Of a stretch of DNA of 64,000 nucleotides, positions 10,487-20,100 are shown piece by piece. The stretch is taken from positions 1 to 64,000 of the forward strand of contig JAUIKM010000026.1 of assembly GCA_030430495.1 (NCBI GenBank), read 5' to 3'. The position numbers and the translations under genes are program-made. Below the pieces are notes generated by a model. The model was given only the letters and a program-made list of their open reading frames with translations, had not been told where the DNA came from and searched no databases. Within the stretch, counting starts at the first letter, position 1. The number at the start of each line of letters is the position of its first letter. The DNA comes from a bacterium (GTDB lineage: Bacteria; Bacteroidota; Ignavibacteria; Kapaibacteriales; UBA7675).

Positions 10487-10534
10487 AACGGCGGCCGGTT
10501 GGGATAGGACCTCCGGCTGCCGTTTCGGTTTTGT
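10487..10534 (+). terminator. Rho-independent terminator after lipoprotein 1
   Basis: Arms AACGGCGGCCGG (10487-10498) and CCGGCTGCCGTT (10513-10524) pair over 12 bases with one G-T wobble, and TTCGGTTTTGTT follows. It lies 37 bases after the first lipoprotein gene and separates it from the second. Confidence 0.75.
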
Positions 10535-10561
10535 TCAGGTGCTTAAACTTCCGTACCTTGT
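10530..10561 (+). promoter_or_regulatory. Promoter candidate for lipoprotein 2
   Basis: TTTG at 10530-10533, then 20 bases, then TACCTTGT at 10554-10561, which has one mismatch to TAnnTTTG. It directly follows the terminator of the first gene and lies 36 bases before the second start. Confidence 0.3.
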
Positions 10562-10596
10562 TCGGGAGTTTGTCTGTTTAAACCAGAGAGTCACCG

Positions 10597-11124
10597 ATGT
10601 TGCGAGTATTGTTTACAGTCGGTCTGCTCCTGTTGCTGTGTTGCAATGCCTGCGACGACGACGACGATGGAAGCCTGCGTTTTGGCGGTCGCAATGGATT
10701 TGCCGTGGAGGGTGACAGCATTGAGCGCGTTGGAATCTATTGCGCCAATTACAGCGGTACAAGCACACAAACGACCGAAAACGGTGCAACGCGCCACTTC
10801 ACCAGGATCAGTCTGGCGGACACCTACGAAGATAGCCCTGTTAACGTCGAGATCTCCTACTATTCCAGGCATGCGGCCCTGCAGGTCGGTGAGTATATGA
10901 CAGATAGGGCAACCACGGAGAGCTCAATGGGTATTCACCTGTCGATAAAGGACCGGAATTACCGCAGCATCGTGGACGAGGGCGCGGACTTCGGCTCCGT
11001 AACTGTTACCAATGTCGGCGATCGACTGCAGGGCAGGTTTGAGGCGACGCTGCTTTCCGTTGAAATGATTGGCAAGACTATCGAAGTCGTCGGCAGTTTT
11101 GACGTCAAACATGAGCGAGAATAA
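10597..11124 (+). CDS. Small acidic lipoprotein, second of a tandem pair
   Basis: This 175-residue paralogue of the preceding protein has a hydrophobic signal (LLLLLCCNAC) followed by five Asp after the lipidated Cys, the acidic pattern associated with surface export in Bacteroidota. It shares the start of the mature part, the SGTSTQT segment (SGTTTES in the paralogue) and the C-terminal NVGDRLQG block. The middle has diverged, and its closing segment (FDVKHERE) resembles FDVENQRD of the first copy. No known domain is recognised. The pair looks like a fast-diverging family of surface lipoproteins; a ligand or partner cannot be inferred. Confidence 0.72.
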   Translation: MLRVLFTVGLLLLLCCNACDDDDDGSLRFGGRNGFAVEGDSIERVGIYCANYSGTSTQTTENGATRHFTRISLADTYEDSPVNVEISYYSRHAALQVGEYMTDRATTESSMGIHLSIKDRNYRSIVDEGADFGSVTVTNVGDRLQGRFEATLLSVEMIGKTIEVVGSFDVKHERE

Positions 11125-11320
11125 ACTGCGCCGCCTTTCCGCCGTTGAGCGTTTATTCCGCGGCAATACGCGAATTTTCCCCTCCTGAAACTTTTTTGGC
11201 TCCGCCGGATTGTCCTGTCGATTCCACACGGGCCGAACGCCCGCCTTTGTGAAACTTCGCGCGGACTGAAGGGATTTTGTAGATTGTCATTCGGCATTGC
11301 AATCACAATCCCGCAAAAAC

Positions 11321-13045
11321 ATGCAGCAAACTCATATTCAGCGCCGCACGGGCCTTGTACTGACAACTTTGACGACACTTGTATTTCTGGCTGCGCCTCT
11401 GTCGGCCAACACGGCTTTTGACGACTATCCCGCGTGGGAATCCAGCGAACAGGGCAGGCACGCCGCGGGCATTGCGCTGGCCGATATCAACAACGATGGG
11501 TTCCTCGACGTGATTGTCGCCAACGGCTCCGACACCCGCAAACAACATCTCTCTGTCTACTACAACGACGGCGCCGGTGTGCCGCAGACGACCGCCGGCT
11601 GGCAGTCGGCCGACAGCGCGTTTCACGGCAATCTGGCCGTGGGCGATGTCAACGGCGACGGGCTGCCCGATGTGGCCGTGTCGGTTCTGTTTAACAACGA
11701 ACCCTACGTCGACTCCGGTTATGTTAAACTCTATATCAACCGCGGCGGCGAACTGGAGTTGAATCCCTCCTGGCGTTCGGCCGATATGTTTAACTCCTGT
11801 TCTTGCGCTTTCGGCGATCCCGACGGCGACGGCGATCTGGACCTGACGGCGATGGCCGGCGAAGTCGTTACCAACCGGCGCGACCGCAGCCGCATCTACT
11901 ACAATGACGAGGGTGACTTAAACACAACTCCCGGCTGGCGGCACGAACTGCCTTACCTGGGCGGCGACGCTGTCTGGGCCGACTTTGACCGCGACGGACG
12001 CCTGGCGCCGGCTATGACCTATCAATTCGAACCCAATCGCATTTTCCCCAACGCCGGAAACGAAATTGGCCCGCGTGACAAATGGTTCTCGCAGGACCGC
12101 GCCTTCTACGGCCGCGACCTGACAACGGCGGACGCCGACGGCGACGGCTGGGTCGATCTTTTTGTGGCCAACGGCGGCTACAGCGGCGGCGTCGGATACA
12201 TTAAACTCTATCGCAACGGCGGCGCCGACGGCATGGGCCGCACGCCCGCCTGGCAGAGCGACTACCTGGGTGTTAACACCGGCGTGCGCTGCATGGATAT
12301 TTTCAAGGACGGCAATATCGACATCATCGCAACGGCCTGGAATCGCGGCCTCATGGTGTGGCGCCGCGGCGAAGACGGTTTCAGTGCACAACCAGGCTGG
12401 GAATCGCGCGAGCCGGCAATCAGCGAAGGTCTGGCCCTCGGCGATCTGGACAACAGCGCCTTGCGCGAAGAGACGTTCACCTTTGAGTTGACTCCCGACG
12501 GGCGCAACCTCTTCATGCCGGGCGGCGGACCGTTTCGGCGGGTCGTTTCCGTGCGCCACTTCGACGGGGACCTCGATCCCTCCGAATACTGCTTCCAGGG
12601 CGAGCAGGGCTGGGTCAGCATCGCCGGTTTTATCCGGCTCGGCAGCGTGGACATCACGGTGGAGCGCTCCTCCGAGCCCGACGTCGCCGTGGCCAACTGG
12701 GATGCGGACCGCGGCAACTTCATCTACTTCTTCAACGCCGCACGCGTCGACGTTCCCGAAATAACTTCAACAAAATCCGCACTCGACATTTATCCGCAGC
12801 CGGCGGCGGACCGCCTGTACCTCGCAGACGCTCGCTACGGCTCTAAAGGCCTTTCCATGGTAGTCGACGGGATTGAAGTACTCGACGCCCTGGGTCGCAG
12901 GTTTTTTCGCGAGGAATATGCAAACGGCACAACAATTGAGTCCGTCCGCGAGCTGGACGTACGTGCGTGGCCGGCCGGCGTGTATTACCTGCAGGTGCGG
13001 AGCGGCGCAGACGTCGAGCGGCGCGCGGTCGTCATTGCGCGCTGA
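11321..13045 (+). CDS. FG-GAP/VCBS repeat protein with T9SS sorting domain
   Basis: This secreted protein of 574 residues has a signal peptide ending near LSANTA. The body is a series of FG-GAP/VCBS beta-propeller repeats with calcium-binding loops, for example ADINNDGFLDVIVANG, GDVNGDGLPDVAVS, GDPDGDGDLDLT and ADADGDGWVDLFVANGG. The last 90 residues form a type A sorting domain (IYPQPAADRLYL, then VLDALGRRFFREEY, then WPAGVYYLQVRSG). This marks the protein for the type IX secretion system and probably for cell-surface anchoring. I chose the ATG at 11321 because the longer frame begins at a TTG and adds nothing. The function of the propeller is unknown; such domains usually bind ligands or partners. 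It is one of four T9SS cargo candidates in the window. Confidence 0.88.
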   Translation: MQQTHIQRRTGLVLTTLTTLVFLAAPLSANTAFDDYPAWESSEQGRHAAGIALADINNDGFLDVIVANGSDTRKQHLSVYYNDGAGVPQTTAGWQSADSAFHGNLAVGDVNGDGLPDVAVSVLFNNEPYVDSGYVKLYINRGGELELNPSWRSADMFNSCSCAFGDPDGDGDLDLTAMAGEVVTNRRDRSRIYYNDEGDLNTTPGWRHELPYLGGDAVWADFDRDGRLAPAMTYQFEPNRIFPNAGNEIGPRDKWFSQDRAFYGRDLTTADADGDGWVDLFVANGGYSGGVGYIKLYRNGGADGMGRTPAWQSDYLGVNTGVRCMDIFKDGNIDIIATAWNRGLMVWRRGEDGFSAQPGWESREPAISEGLALGDLDNSALREETFTFELTPDGRNLFMPGGGPFRRVVSVRHFDGDLDPSEYCFQGEQGWVSIAGFIRLGSVDITVERSSEPDVAVANWDADRGNFIYFFNAARVDVPEITSTKSALDIYPQPAADRLYLADARYGSKGLSMVVDGIEVLDALGRRFFREEYANGTTIESVRELDVRAWPAGVYYLQVRSGADVERRAVVIAR

Positions 13046-13118
13046 ACCCCGGCACGAACGGCGCTGTGCGGCAGGGTGAAAATTGACATTGAAAGAGTGT
13101 GAAGTCGTCCGGCAAGGA

Positions 13119-13586
13119 TCAGGCGGCGAATTCGTCTTCATCGTCCTGGTCTTCCTGATCGGGGCGGTAACCCGGCAGCGGCTGCCAGTCGATGCCCTCG
13201 CAGGGCGTGTAATTGGCGGCCACGTGTTCGTCGTAGAGGCGGCAGAGCAGACTGGTTTCTTCGTAATTGCGGCATTTGGCGCAGAGCGAATTTGTCTCGA
13301 TTTTGCGGTGCTGCTGTTTGTAGCGCTTGTGCATCGGAATGATGGGGTAGAGCACAAACAGCCAGATCATGATGAATACGAGGTTCGTCATGTCGCCGCC
13401 GCCGCGCGTGGCGGCCACGTACCAGTAAATCAGGATCAGTGCGGTCGAAACCATCAGCGCGTACAGCACGATGCTGCCGATCGTCACGCTGGGATTGATC
13501 GGGTTTCTGAACAATTCGGGGCGTATTTCGCGTTCGTCCGGCGCTTCCGGACTGCGATTAAACCACTTGTCTATCCATTCTTTCAT
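13119..13586 (-). CDS. Two-helix membrane protein with Cys-rich tail
   Basis: A 155-residue protein that I do not recognise. Two hydrophobic helices in its first half (IGSIVLYALMVSTALILIYW and NLVFIMIWLFVLYPIIP) are separated by a short loop. The C-terminal half is soluble and contains CAKC, then LC and PC, a spacing that could bind zinc. It ends in a very acidic stretch (PDQEDQDDEDEF). The start MKEWIDKWF is preferred because the 20 residues before it look like untranslated sequence. It is convergent with the FG-GAP gene and divergent from mutL (199 bases between starts). Confidence 0.6.
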   Translation of the reverse strand: MKEWIDKWFNRSPEAPDEREIRPELFRNPINPSVTIGSIVLYALMVSTALILIYWYVAATRGGGDMTNLVFIMIWLFVLYPIIPMHKRYKQQHRKIETNSLCAKCRNYEETSLLCRLYDEHVAANYTPCEGIDWQPLPGYRPDQEDQDDEDEFAA

Positions 13587-13784
13587 TATGCGGCTCGTTG
13601 TTGGGCTTCGGCCCCGGCTGGAAATTGGTTTCCACTTGGTTATCACGTGGCATGCGCCAAAAAATTATGTGACCGGCAAACGGCAGATATGTTGCGGCGC
13701 AGCCCATAATACGCCCGCCCGCGGCGCGGTGCAAACGGAAAAGGCGGCGCAGCGCCGGCTGATGAGCAGAGCGAAACATCGTCC

Positions 13785-15746
13785 ATGGACAATACCCACG
13801 AAATAGAAATCCTGCCGGATCACATCGCCAACCAGATTGCGGCGGGCGAGGTGGTCGAACGGCCCGAATCGATCGTCAAGGAACTGGTTGAGAACTCGCT
13901 CGACGCCGGTGCATCCAGCATCGCCGTGCACGTGCGCGCCGCCGGCAAGGACATGATCATGGTGCGCGACGACGGCCGCGGCATGCGCGGCGGCGATCTG
14001 GAACGCGCCGTGCTGCGCCACGCCACCAGCAAACTGCGCGAGTCCGCCGATCTGCACAATATTCGCACGCTCGGTTTCCGCGGCGAAGCGCTGGCGGCCA
14101 TCGCCGCCGTCGCCGATCTGGAAATCCGCTCGCGCCGCGCCGAAGAGGATCACGGCCGCCGTCTTGTCATGCGCCCGAGCAGCGCGCCGGAAATTAAACC
14201 CGACGCCGTCTCCGTCGGCACGCAGGTTGTCGTTCGCAACCTCTTTTACAATGTGCCCGCGCGCCGCAAATTCCTGCGCAGCAACCTGACCGAATTCAAA
14301 CACATTCACGACACAATGCTCAAGTTTGCGCTCGGCAATCCGGGCGTGCAGTTTTCGCTGCACGACGACGACCGCGCCATCATGAACCTGGAGGCGTCCA
14401 CCGAAGCGGAGCGCGTGGCAACCCTGCTTGGCGCGGACAGCGCCGAGACGATGATCCCGATAGCGTACAACAGCGACCTGCTGCGCATCCACGGTTTTGT
14501 GGGACCGCCCTCGCTGGCGCGCAAGTCGCGCGCGGATCAGCACTTTTTCCTCAATCGCCGCATTATCGTCAGCCGCCAGCTCTCGCACGCGGTGCTGACG
14601 GCTTTTGAGCACATTCTCGACAAACAACAGTTTCCGGTTTTTGTACTGTACCTGACGGTGGACCCGCAGCGCGTGGACGTCAACGTTCATCCGCGCAAAC
14701 AGGAAGTCAAATTCGACCAGGATCGCCTGGTCTACAACGCCGTGCTGGACGCCGTGGCGGCGGGCCTGCGCACGCGCGACATCGTGCCGACGATGGAGGC
14801 GGGACCTTTACCGCCGGACGTGCGCGCGCCCTTTGAACGCGTCGGTTTCAGCGACCGGCCCGGTGCGGCCCTCGTCAACCGCGTGACGGGCGAACTCTAC
14901 GAGCCGAGCCGTCGCTTCAACGACGGCGAACGCGGCGGTGGGGCATCGTGGTCGGGCGGCTCCTCCGGCGGATTTTCGGGCGGCTCAACTTTCTCCGGCA
15001 CGCGTGACTTCGGCGGCTTTGACGAACGACGTCCGACGGCCGGCGATCGCGGATTGTTCGGCGGCGAGACGCCGCGGGAGCGACAGACAGACGCACTGAA
15101 GTTCGACGGCGAGAGCGCGGCGCCCTTTGTCTTCCAGCTGCATCGTCGTTTTATCGTCAGCGCCGCGGCGGGCGGTATTGAAATAGTCGATCAGCGCACG
15201 GCGCACGAACGCGTGCTCTACGAACGCGCGCTGGCCGCGCTCGGTGACACACCCGGCGGCGCCGCGGATTCCGACGCGCCGGCAAACAAAAAAAAAGAGG
15301 CGCAGACCCAGGCTGCGGCGATGCAGGAGTTGCTGTTTGCGGTGACGATGCCCCTGAGCGAGTCCGACCTGGCGCTGCTGCGATCCGTTGAGGCGGATGT
15401 GCGTGCGCTGGGATTCGGCTTTGAGTTCGGCGAGCAAAATGCCGCCGGGCTGACCATCAAAGCGATACCGCAGGACCTGCGCATCGGCGAGGAAGAACAG
15501 GCTCTGCGCGACATCCTGGACCAGCTGAGTGAAGCGCCCGAACGCGATCCGGCCGACCGGCGACGAAAAATTTCGGCGGCCTATGCCCGGCGCTGTGCCG
15601 TCAAACCGGGCGACGCCTTGAAGACCGAAGAAATGCGAGCCCTGCTGCGCGATCTGGACAAATGCGGCAGTCCCGCGCTGGGGCCGAACGGACGCCGGAC
15701 AAAAATTGAGCTGACGCTGCGCGAGCTGGAAAAACGCTTTCAGTAG
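13785..15746 (+). CDS. mutL: DNA mismatch repair protein MutL
   Basis: Mismatch-repair ATPase of 653 residues. The N-terminal GHKL domain is well conserved: IANQIAAGEVVERP, ELVENSLDAGA, VRDDGRGM and TLGFRGEALAAIA. A glycine/serine-rich linker (about residues 380-430) leads to the C-terminal dimerisation domain. The metal-binding motifs of endonuclease-type MutL are altered there. DQHA...E....E reads DQRTAHERVLYE, the ACK/ACR motif reads ARRCA, and the CPHGRP motif reads GPNGRR. This suggests the protein does not nick DNA itself. The start is an ATG with the standard MutL N terminus close behind it. Identity is firm; loss of the nuclease is inferred from these motifs. Confidence 0.95.
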   Translation: MDNTHEIEILPDHIANQIAAGEVVERPESIVKELVENSLDAGASSIAVHVRAAGKDMIMVRDDGRGMRGGDLERAVLRHATSKLRESADLHNIRTLGFRGEALAAIAAVADLEIRSRRAEEDHGRRLVMRPSSAPEIKPDAVSVGTQVVVRNLFYNVPARRKFLRSNLTEFKHIHDTMLKFALGNPGVQFSLHDDDRAIMNLEASTEAERVATLLGADSAETMIPIAYNSDLLRIHGFVGPPSLARKSRADQHFFLNRRIIVSRQLSHAVLTAFEHILDKQQFPVFVLYLTVDPQRVDVNVHPRKQEVKFDQDRLVYNAVLDAVAAGLRTRDIVPTMEAGPLPPDVRAPFERVGFSDRPGAALVNRVTGELYEPSRRFNDGERGGGASWSGGSSGGFSGGSTFSGTRDFGGFDERRPTAGDRGLFGGETPRERQTDALKFDGESAAPFVFQLHRRFIVSAAAGGIEIVDQRTAHERVLYERALAALGDTPGGAADSDAPANKKKEAQTQAAAMQELLFAVTMPLSESDLALLRSVEADVRALGFGFEFGEQNAAGLTIKAIPQDLRIGEEEQALRDILDQLSEAPERDPADRRRKISAAYARRCAVKPGDALKTEEMRALLRDLDKCGSPALGPNGRRTKIELTLRELEKRFQ

Positions 15747-15907
15747 TCGGCCGTCGCGATGCCGAAAGTGGGGCATTTCGCGTTCTTTTTGGTAATTTTA
15801 TGCCCATTTCCGGCGGAAACGTGTTAAAGCGGGGCGGCGCCTGCGCGGGGAAGGTTAAAACAGCGCAGATGCCGTCGATTTCAACTAACGCTCTCCGATG
15901 ATATCCC

Positions 15908-18900
15908 ATGCTCAATAAACTTTGTGCGATCCTGATAGTCCTGTTCGCAGCTTCGCCTCTTAATGCAGCATTTGAAGGCGAAATGCGACTGCTGAATCAA
16001 CAGCTCAACAACGACGTTCTGACGGTCGATGTTTACCTGAAAAGCACGGGCGACGACCCGCTGTATCTCTCCGACTGCAATTACACGTTTGAGATTAACC
16101 ACAAGAAGTTCAGCAATATGAAGGTCAGTTTTACGCCCGGCGAAGGGCTGCTGACCGACCGTTATTCTTATACCACGACAGTGCTGCCGGACAATACCAT
16201 CGGGGTGGACGTCTTCGCTTCAGCGCCGCGCGCCAGTTGGTCGCTCTCGCGTTTTCAGAGCCGCATTGCGCTGATTTCAGACGAGGGCGACGGCACCCTG
16301 CTGGGCAGCCTGAAGATCGAAACGTTAACAAATTTCAGCGGCTATTCGGGCCTCGAAATCCGCACGACCTTTCCCTTTTTTACGAATATAAACAGTTACG
16401 ACGACGAGTCGCCCTATCAGTCCGGCGAAGTCGACGTGACATTTATTGAAACGCCGGCTTTTCCGCTTGCGCCGATATTTAATGTTAACATTGTCAATCC
16501 GCGTCTGCAAGGCAACGGCGTTCTGTTTGATGTTGAACTGAGCCAGACCGACGGACCGGATTTTTACCTGTCCGACAGCGATGTTAACATTCAGCTGGAT
16601 GCGGCGCAGTTCGACAGTCCCACCGCCGAAGTTGTTGAAGTCGGCGGCGGCAAACTGAGCGGATATACCGTAACCCCGAGTTTTGTCAACGGCCTGCTCA
16701 ATCTTAAACTGGACGCGCCGGCGACAGCGAGCCAGGCCGAACTCGATTCCAAACTGGAAAAAGTGACGCGCGCGCCCGGCACGACAAAAATTGCCACGCT
16801 GCGCCTGCGCGATCTCAAATCAACAGTCGGGTTCCGCAAAATGGCGCTTGCCTGGGCAGACGGCGCGAATGCCTCCGTCTGGAAGCGACGCCGCCCGGTT
16901 GATCCCTGGTCGATTGAAGACGACATCAGCGCGAATGCCACAACGAACGCGGCCGCGCCTGTTTCAACGCTCAGTTTAAGCGCGCCGGCGGAAGAGGGGC
17001 AGTATTGTTTCGGCGATCTGATAACGATAGCCTGGCAGTCCCTGCACGTGCGCGCGGTCAACATCGAGCTGCGACCCGCCGCCGGCGGCGCGGCCACTTC
17101 GATTGTCAATGACCGACCGGCGGCGCAGTCGCCCTACAACTGGTCGCTGCCGGACCTGGCGGGCGGCGACTACCGCATTGCGGTGGTGGACGCGGCCGAC
17201 GGCACGCTGGTCTCGCTGAGTCCGGTTTTGACGCTGGGCAAAGCCGCGGATATTCTGTCGTCATCGGGCGCGCAGGCCTTGTGCATCCCCGAGAACGCCG
17301 AGGCGGTTTTCAGCGTGGAAATCGACGGCCGGCCGCTGCCGCAGATCACCTGGCAGAAACAGGCGACGGGACAGGACTGGACCAATCTGGAAGAAACTTC
17401 AACGGAGCTGCGCCTGCCGGATCGGAAACTGGACGAGGACGGCACGCGCTACCGCGCCATTGTGCAAAACTTCTGCGGCCGCGATACTTCCGCCGCGATG
17501 CTCATGACGGTTAAACAAACGCCGCGCGTCCTTGCGCCGCCGCTGGACCTGGACCGCTGCACGGGCGACAACGCCATCTTTAACGTGCAGGTCAACGGCG
17601 TGCCGCAGCCGACGCTGCAATGGCAGGAATACATCGACGACGCCTGGGTCGACATCGCCGGTCAGAACGAAGCGTCTTACCGCTTCGGCGACGTGCGTTT
17701 TGCCGACAGCGGCCGCCGTTTTCGCGTGGTGGCCATGAACGAGTGCGGTACAATTGTCTCGCCCGAGGCGCGCCTGCACGTCGACGATCCGGCGCGCGTG
17801 ACGGTTCAGCCGGAAGAAGTCGTGGTCCTGTGTGAAGGCGACGATTTCAGCTTCAGCGCCGAAGTCGCCGGTTCGCCCGCGCCGGAACTGCAGTGGGAGC
17901 GCTCGACCGACGGCGGTCTGAGCTGGGAAGATATTCCGGAGGCGACGGGCCTGAGCATTTCCGGCTCCAATGTGGACCGCACGATGAGCCAGTACCGCTA
18001 CCGCCTCATTCTGCGGCAGGAGGCCTGCGTGGGTGAGGTGCGCTCGCGCGACGCGCGCATCGTGGTCAATCACGCACCGGATATTCTGCTGCAACCACTG
18101 GACGTAACCGTCTGTGAAAACCAGCCGACGGCATTTACCGCCGAAGCCAAAACGCGCCCGGCCGTCACGGCGCGCTGGCAGCGCCGCAAAGCGGGTGAAG
18201 ACGCCTGGGAGGAACTGGCGTACCGCGGACCGACGCTGAAAATCGATCAGGCCGGGCTGGACCTGCACGGCGCGCTTTATCGCGCTGTCTACGACAATTC
18301 CTGCGGCGACGCCGTGGCGACGCAGGCGGCGACGCTCAATGTCAATTTCGCGCCGCGCATCACGACCGAGCCGGAAGACGTGACTGTCTGTCAGGGCGGC
18401 TCGACGCTGTTCTCGGCCGGAGCGGATGCGCGTCCCGCGGCAACACTGCAATGGGAGCTGAGCGCGGACGACGGCGAGACCTGGCTGAAACTGCCCGCCG
18501 CCGACGGCAATACGCACGAGCTCGCCAACGTGCGATTGAACCAGCACGGCCAGCTTTACCGCGCCAGTTTTGTCAACAGTTGCAGCGCGGAGCGCGTGTA
18601 TACCCGCGCCGCACGCATGAACGTCGTGGCGATTCCGCGCGTCACCCGCCAGCCGTTTTCCGTTCGAGCGCTGGTCGGCGAAACGGTTCAGCTTTCGGCT
18701 GAAGTTGTGCCGCCGGACGTCAACTACTCCTGGCATCGCAACGGCGTGCCGATGATCACGACGGAGCGCATCAGCGGCGTCAAATCGCACACCTTGATTA
18801 TCGACAACGTGCAGCCGGAAGACGTCGGAGCGCGTTACCAGCTGGTGATCGACGGACAGTGCGGCCGCGACAGCTCGCAGTTTGCCGCGGTGAATGTTGA

Positions 18901-19996
18901 TGTACCCGGCATCGAAATTCTCGGTCAGCCGGCGCAGGCCGAAAGCTGCGCGGGCGAGTCCGTCAGCTTCCGCGTCCAGGCCATCTCGACCATCGCCGGC
19001 ACGACGCTGGAATATCAGTGGCGGCGCGGCGAGGAAGAACTGCAGAACGGCGGTGCGTTCAGCGGCGTCAACAGCCCCGAACTGATCATCAATCCGACGA
19101 GCGAGGCCACGGCCGCCAGTGACTACAACGTGCAGATTACCGTACAGCCGGGCGGCGCCACGACGTTCAGCGACAATGCCGCGCTGGTGATAGTCGCAGC
19201 ACCGCAAGTCTTGAACACTTCGCCCGACGTTGAAGTCTGCGCCGGCGAGTCGCGCGTGCTCGAGGTTGGCGCGGAAGGCGAGGAACTGCGTTATCAGTGG
19301 TTGTTCAACGAAGACCCGATCGCAGGAGCGACCGATTCACAGTTGCAATTACACAATCTGGACGACGCCTCCGTGGGCATCTACCGCTGTATTGTGCGCA
19401 ACCGCTGCGGCGCGACCGAGTCGGATGAAATCTCCGTCGCCATTAAACAGCCAACGGAAATACTTGTCGGTCCGCAGGCCATCGAAACGACCAACGAAGA
19501 AGAGTTTACGCTCAGCGTCGAAGCGGCAGGCTCCGGCGAGCTGACCTATCAGTGGTTTAAAGACGGCGTGGAAATTCCCGGCGCCGTGCAGTCGACCTAC
19601 ACGAAGGTCTTTCCCGATAAAGACGACGAGGGCGAATACACGGTGCGCGTCACCGGCGAATGTGATGCGGCGACCTCCGAACCCGCCGTTGTCAGCGTAA
19701 CGATTGTCGGCATCGACGAAGTTGTTACATTCAAAGGTGTGACGATCGGACTGCCGCATCCCAACCCCGTGGCAAACATGGTGGGGCTGCCGCTGGAGCT
19801 GGACAGGCCCACGACGATCGAGGTCCGCATTCTGGATGCCCTCGGCCGTCACAGCGGCGCGGCAACGACCTTGCATCTCCCGGCCGGTTCCCGGTCGCTT
19901 CAACTCGACTGTTCCGGCCTTGTTCCCGGCGTGTATTACGTTCAGCTTCGGTCCGAGGACTGGAGCGTCGTACGCAGTATGATCCGCGGGCGGTAA
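15908..19996 (+). CDS. Large multi-Ig-domain T9SS cargo protein
   Basis: A secreted protein of 1362 residues with an N-terminal signal peptide (LIVLFAASPLNA). Residues 20 to about 350 form a cohesin-like or otherwise unassigned beta region. About nine Ig-like domains follow, most with a Cys near the start and a Cys near the end. The recurring pattern is VCEGDDFSFSAEV...LQWERS...YRxxVxNxCG. The C terminus is a type A sorting domain (LPHPNPVANMVGLPLEL, RILDALGRH, LVPGVYYVQLRS), so export by the type IX system is likely. Such arrays commonly act as adhesins or surface fibres; that role is inferred. The gene lies 161 bases after mutL and 104 bases before a beta-barrel gene on the same strand. Confidence 0.85.
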   Translation: MLNKLCAILIVLFAASPLNAAFEGEMRLLNQQLNNDVLTVDVYLKSTGDDPLYLSDCNYTFEINHKKFSNMKVSFTPGEGLLTDRYSYTTTVLPDNTIGVDVFASAPRASWSLSRFQSRIALISDEGDGTLLGSLKIETLTNFSGYSGLEIRTTFPFFTNINSYDDESPYQSGEVDVTFIETPAFPLAPIFNVNIVNPRLQGNGVLFDVELSQTDGPDFYLSDSDVNIQLDAAQFDSPTAEVVEVGGGKLSGYTVTPSFVNGLLNLKLDAPATASQAELDSKLEKVTRAPGTTKIATLRLRDLKSTVGFRKMALAWADGANASVWKRRRPVDPWSIEDDISANATTNAAAPVSTLSLSAPAEEGQYCFGDLITIAWQSLHVRAVNIELRPAAGGAATSIVNDRPAAQSPYNWSLPDLAGGDYRIAVVDAADGTLVSLSPVLTLGKAADILSSSGAQALCIPENAEAVFSVEIDGRPLPQITWQKQATGQDWTNLEETSTELRLPDRKLDEDGTRYRAIVQNFCGRDTSAAMLMTVKQTPRVLAPPLDLDRCTGDNAIFNVQVNGVPQPTLQWQEYIDDAWVDIAGQNEASYRFGDVRFADSGRRFRVVAMNECGTIVSPEARLHVDDPARVTVQPEEVVVLCEGDDFSFSAEVAGSPAPELQWERSTDGGLSWEDIPEATGLSISGSNVDRTMSQYRYRLILRQEACVGEVRSRDARIVVNHAPDILLQPLDVTVCENQPTAFTAEAKTRPAVTARWQRRKAGEDAWEELAYRGPTLKIDQAGLDLHGALYRAVYDNSCGDAVATQAATLNVNFAPRITTEPEDVTVCQGGSTLFSAGADARPAATLQWELSADDGETWLKLPAADGNTHELANVRLNQHGQLYRASFVNSCSAERVYTRAARMNVVAIPRVTRQPFSVRALVGETVQLSAEVVPPDVNYSWHRNGVPMITTERISGVKSHTLIIDNVQPEDVGARYQLVIDGQCGRDSSQFAAVNVDVPGIEILGQPAQAESCAGESVSFRVQAISTIAGTTLEYQWRRGEEELQNGGAFSGVNSPELIINPTSEATAASDYNVQITVQPGGATTFSDNAALVIVAAPQVLNTSPDVEVCAGESRVLEVGAEGEELRYQWLFNEDPIAGATDSQLQLHNLDDASVGIYRCIVRNRCGATESDEISVAIKQPTEILVGPQAIETTNEEEFTLSVEAAGSGELTYQWFKDGVEIPGAVQSTYTKVFPDKDDEGEYTVRVTGECDAATSEPAVVSVTIVGIDEVVTFKGVTIGLPHPNPVANMVGLPLELDRPTTIEVRILDALGRHSGAATTLHLPAGSRSLQLDCSGLVPGVYYVQLRSEDWSVVRSMIRGR

Positions 19997-20100
19997 ACGC
20001 GGCGCGACGCGTTGCGCTCCGGAATGTGAAAAACGGCCATCCCCGCATTGCGGCGCGGGGACGGTGCGGCGGCTGCAATCGACAACAACCGGGAATTAAC

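Noticed and set aside
17399-19207. 602-residue antisense frame over the Ig-domain gene
   Set aside because: It mirrors the real gene; its Ala/Arg/Val-rich make-up is typical of an opposite-strand shadow in GC-rich DNA, and the plus-strand protein has clear domains and a sorting signal.
20042-20060. Attenuator-like hairpin (CCCCGC/GCGGGG) between the Ig and barrel genes
   Set aside because: It is a short stem without a T-run; it may be chance in GC-rich DNA.
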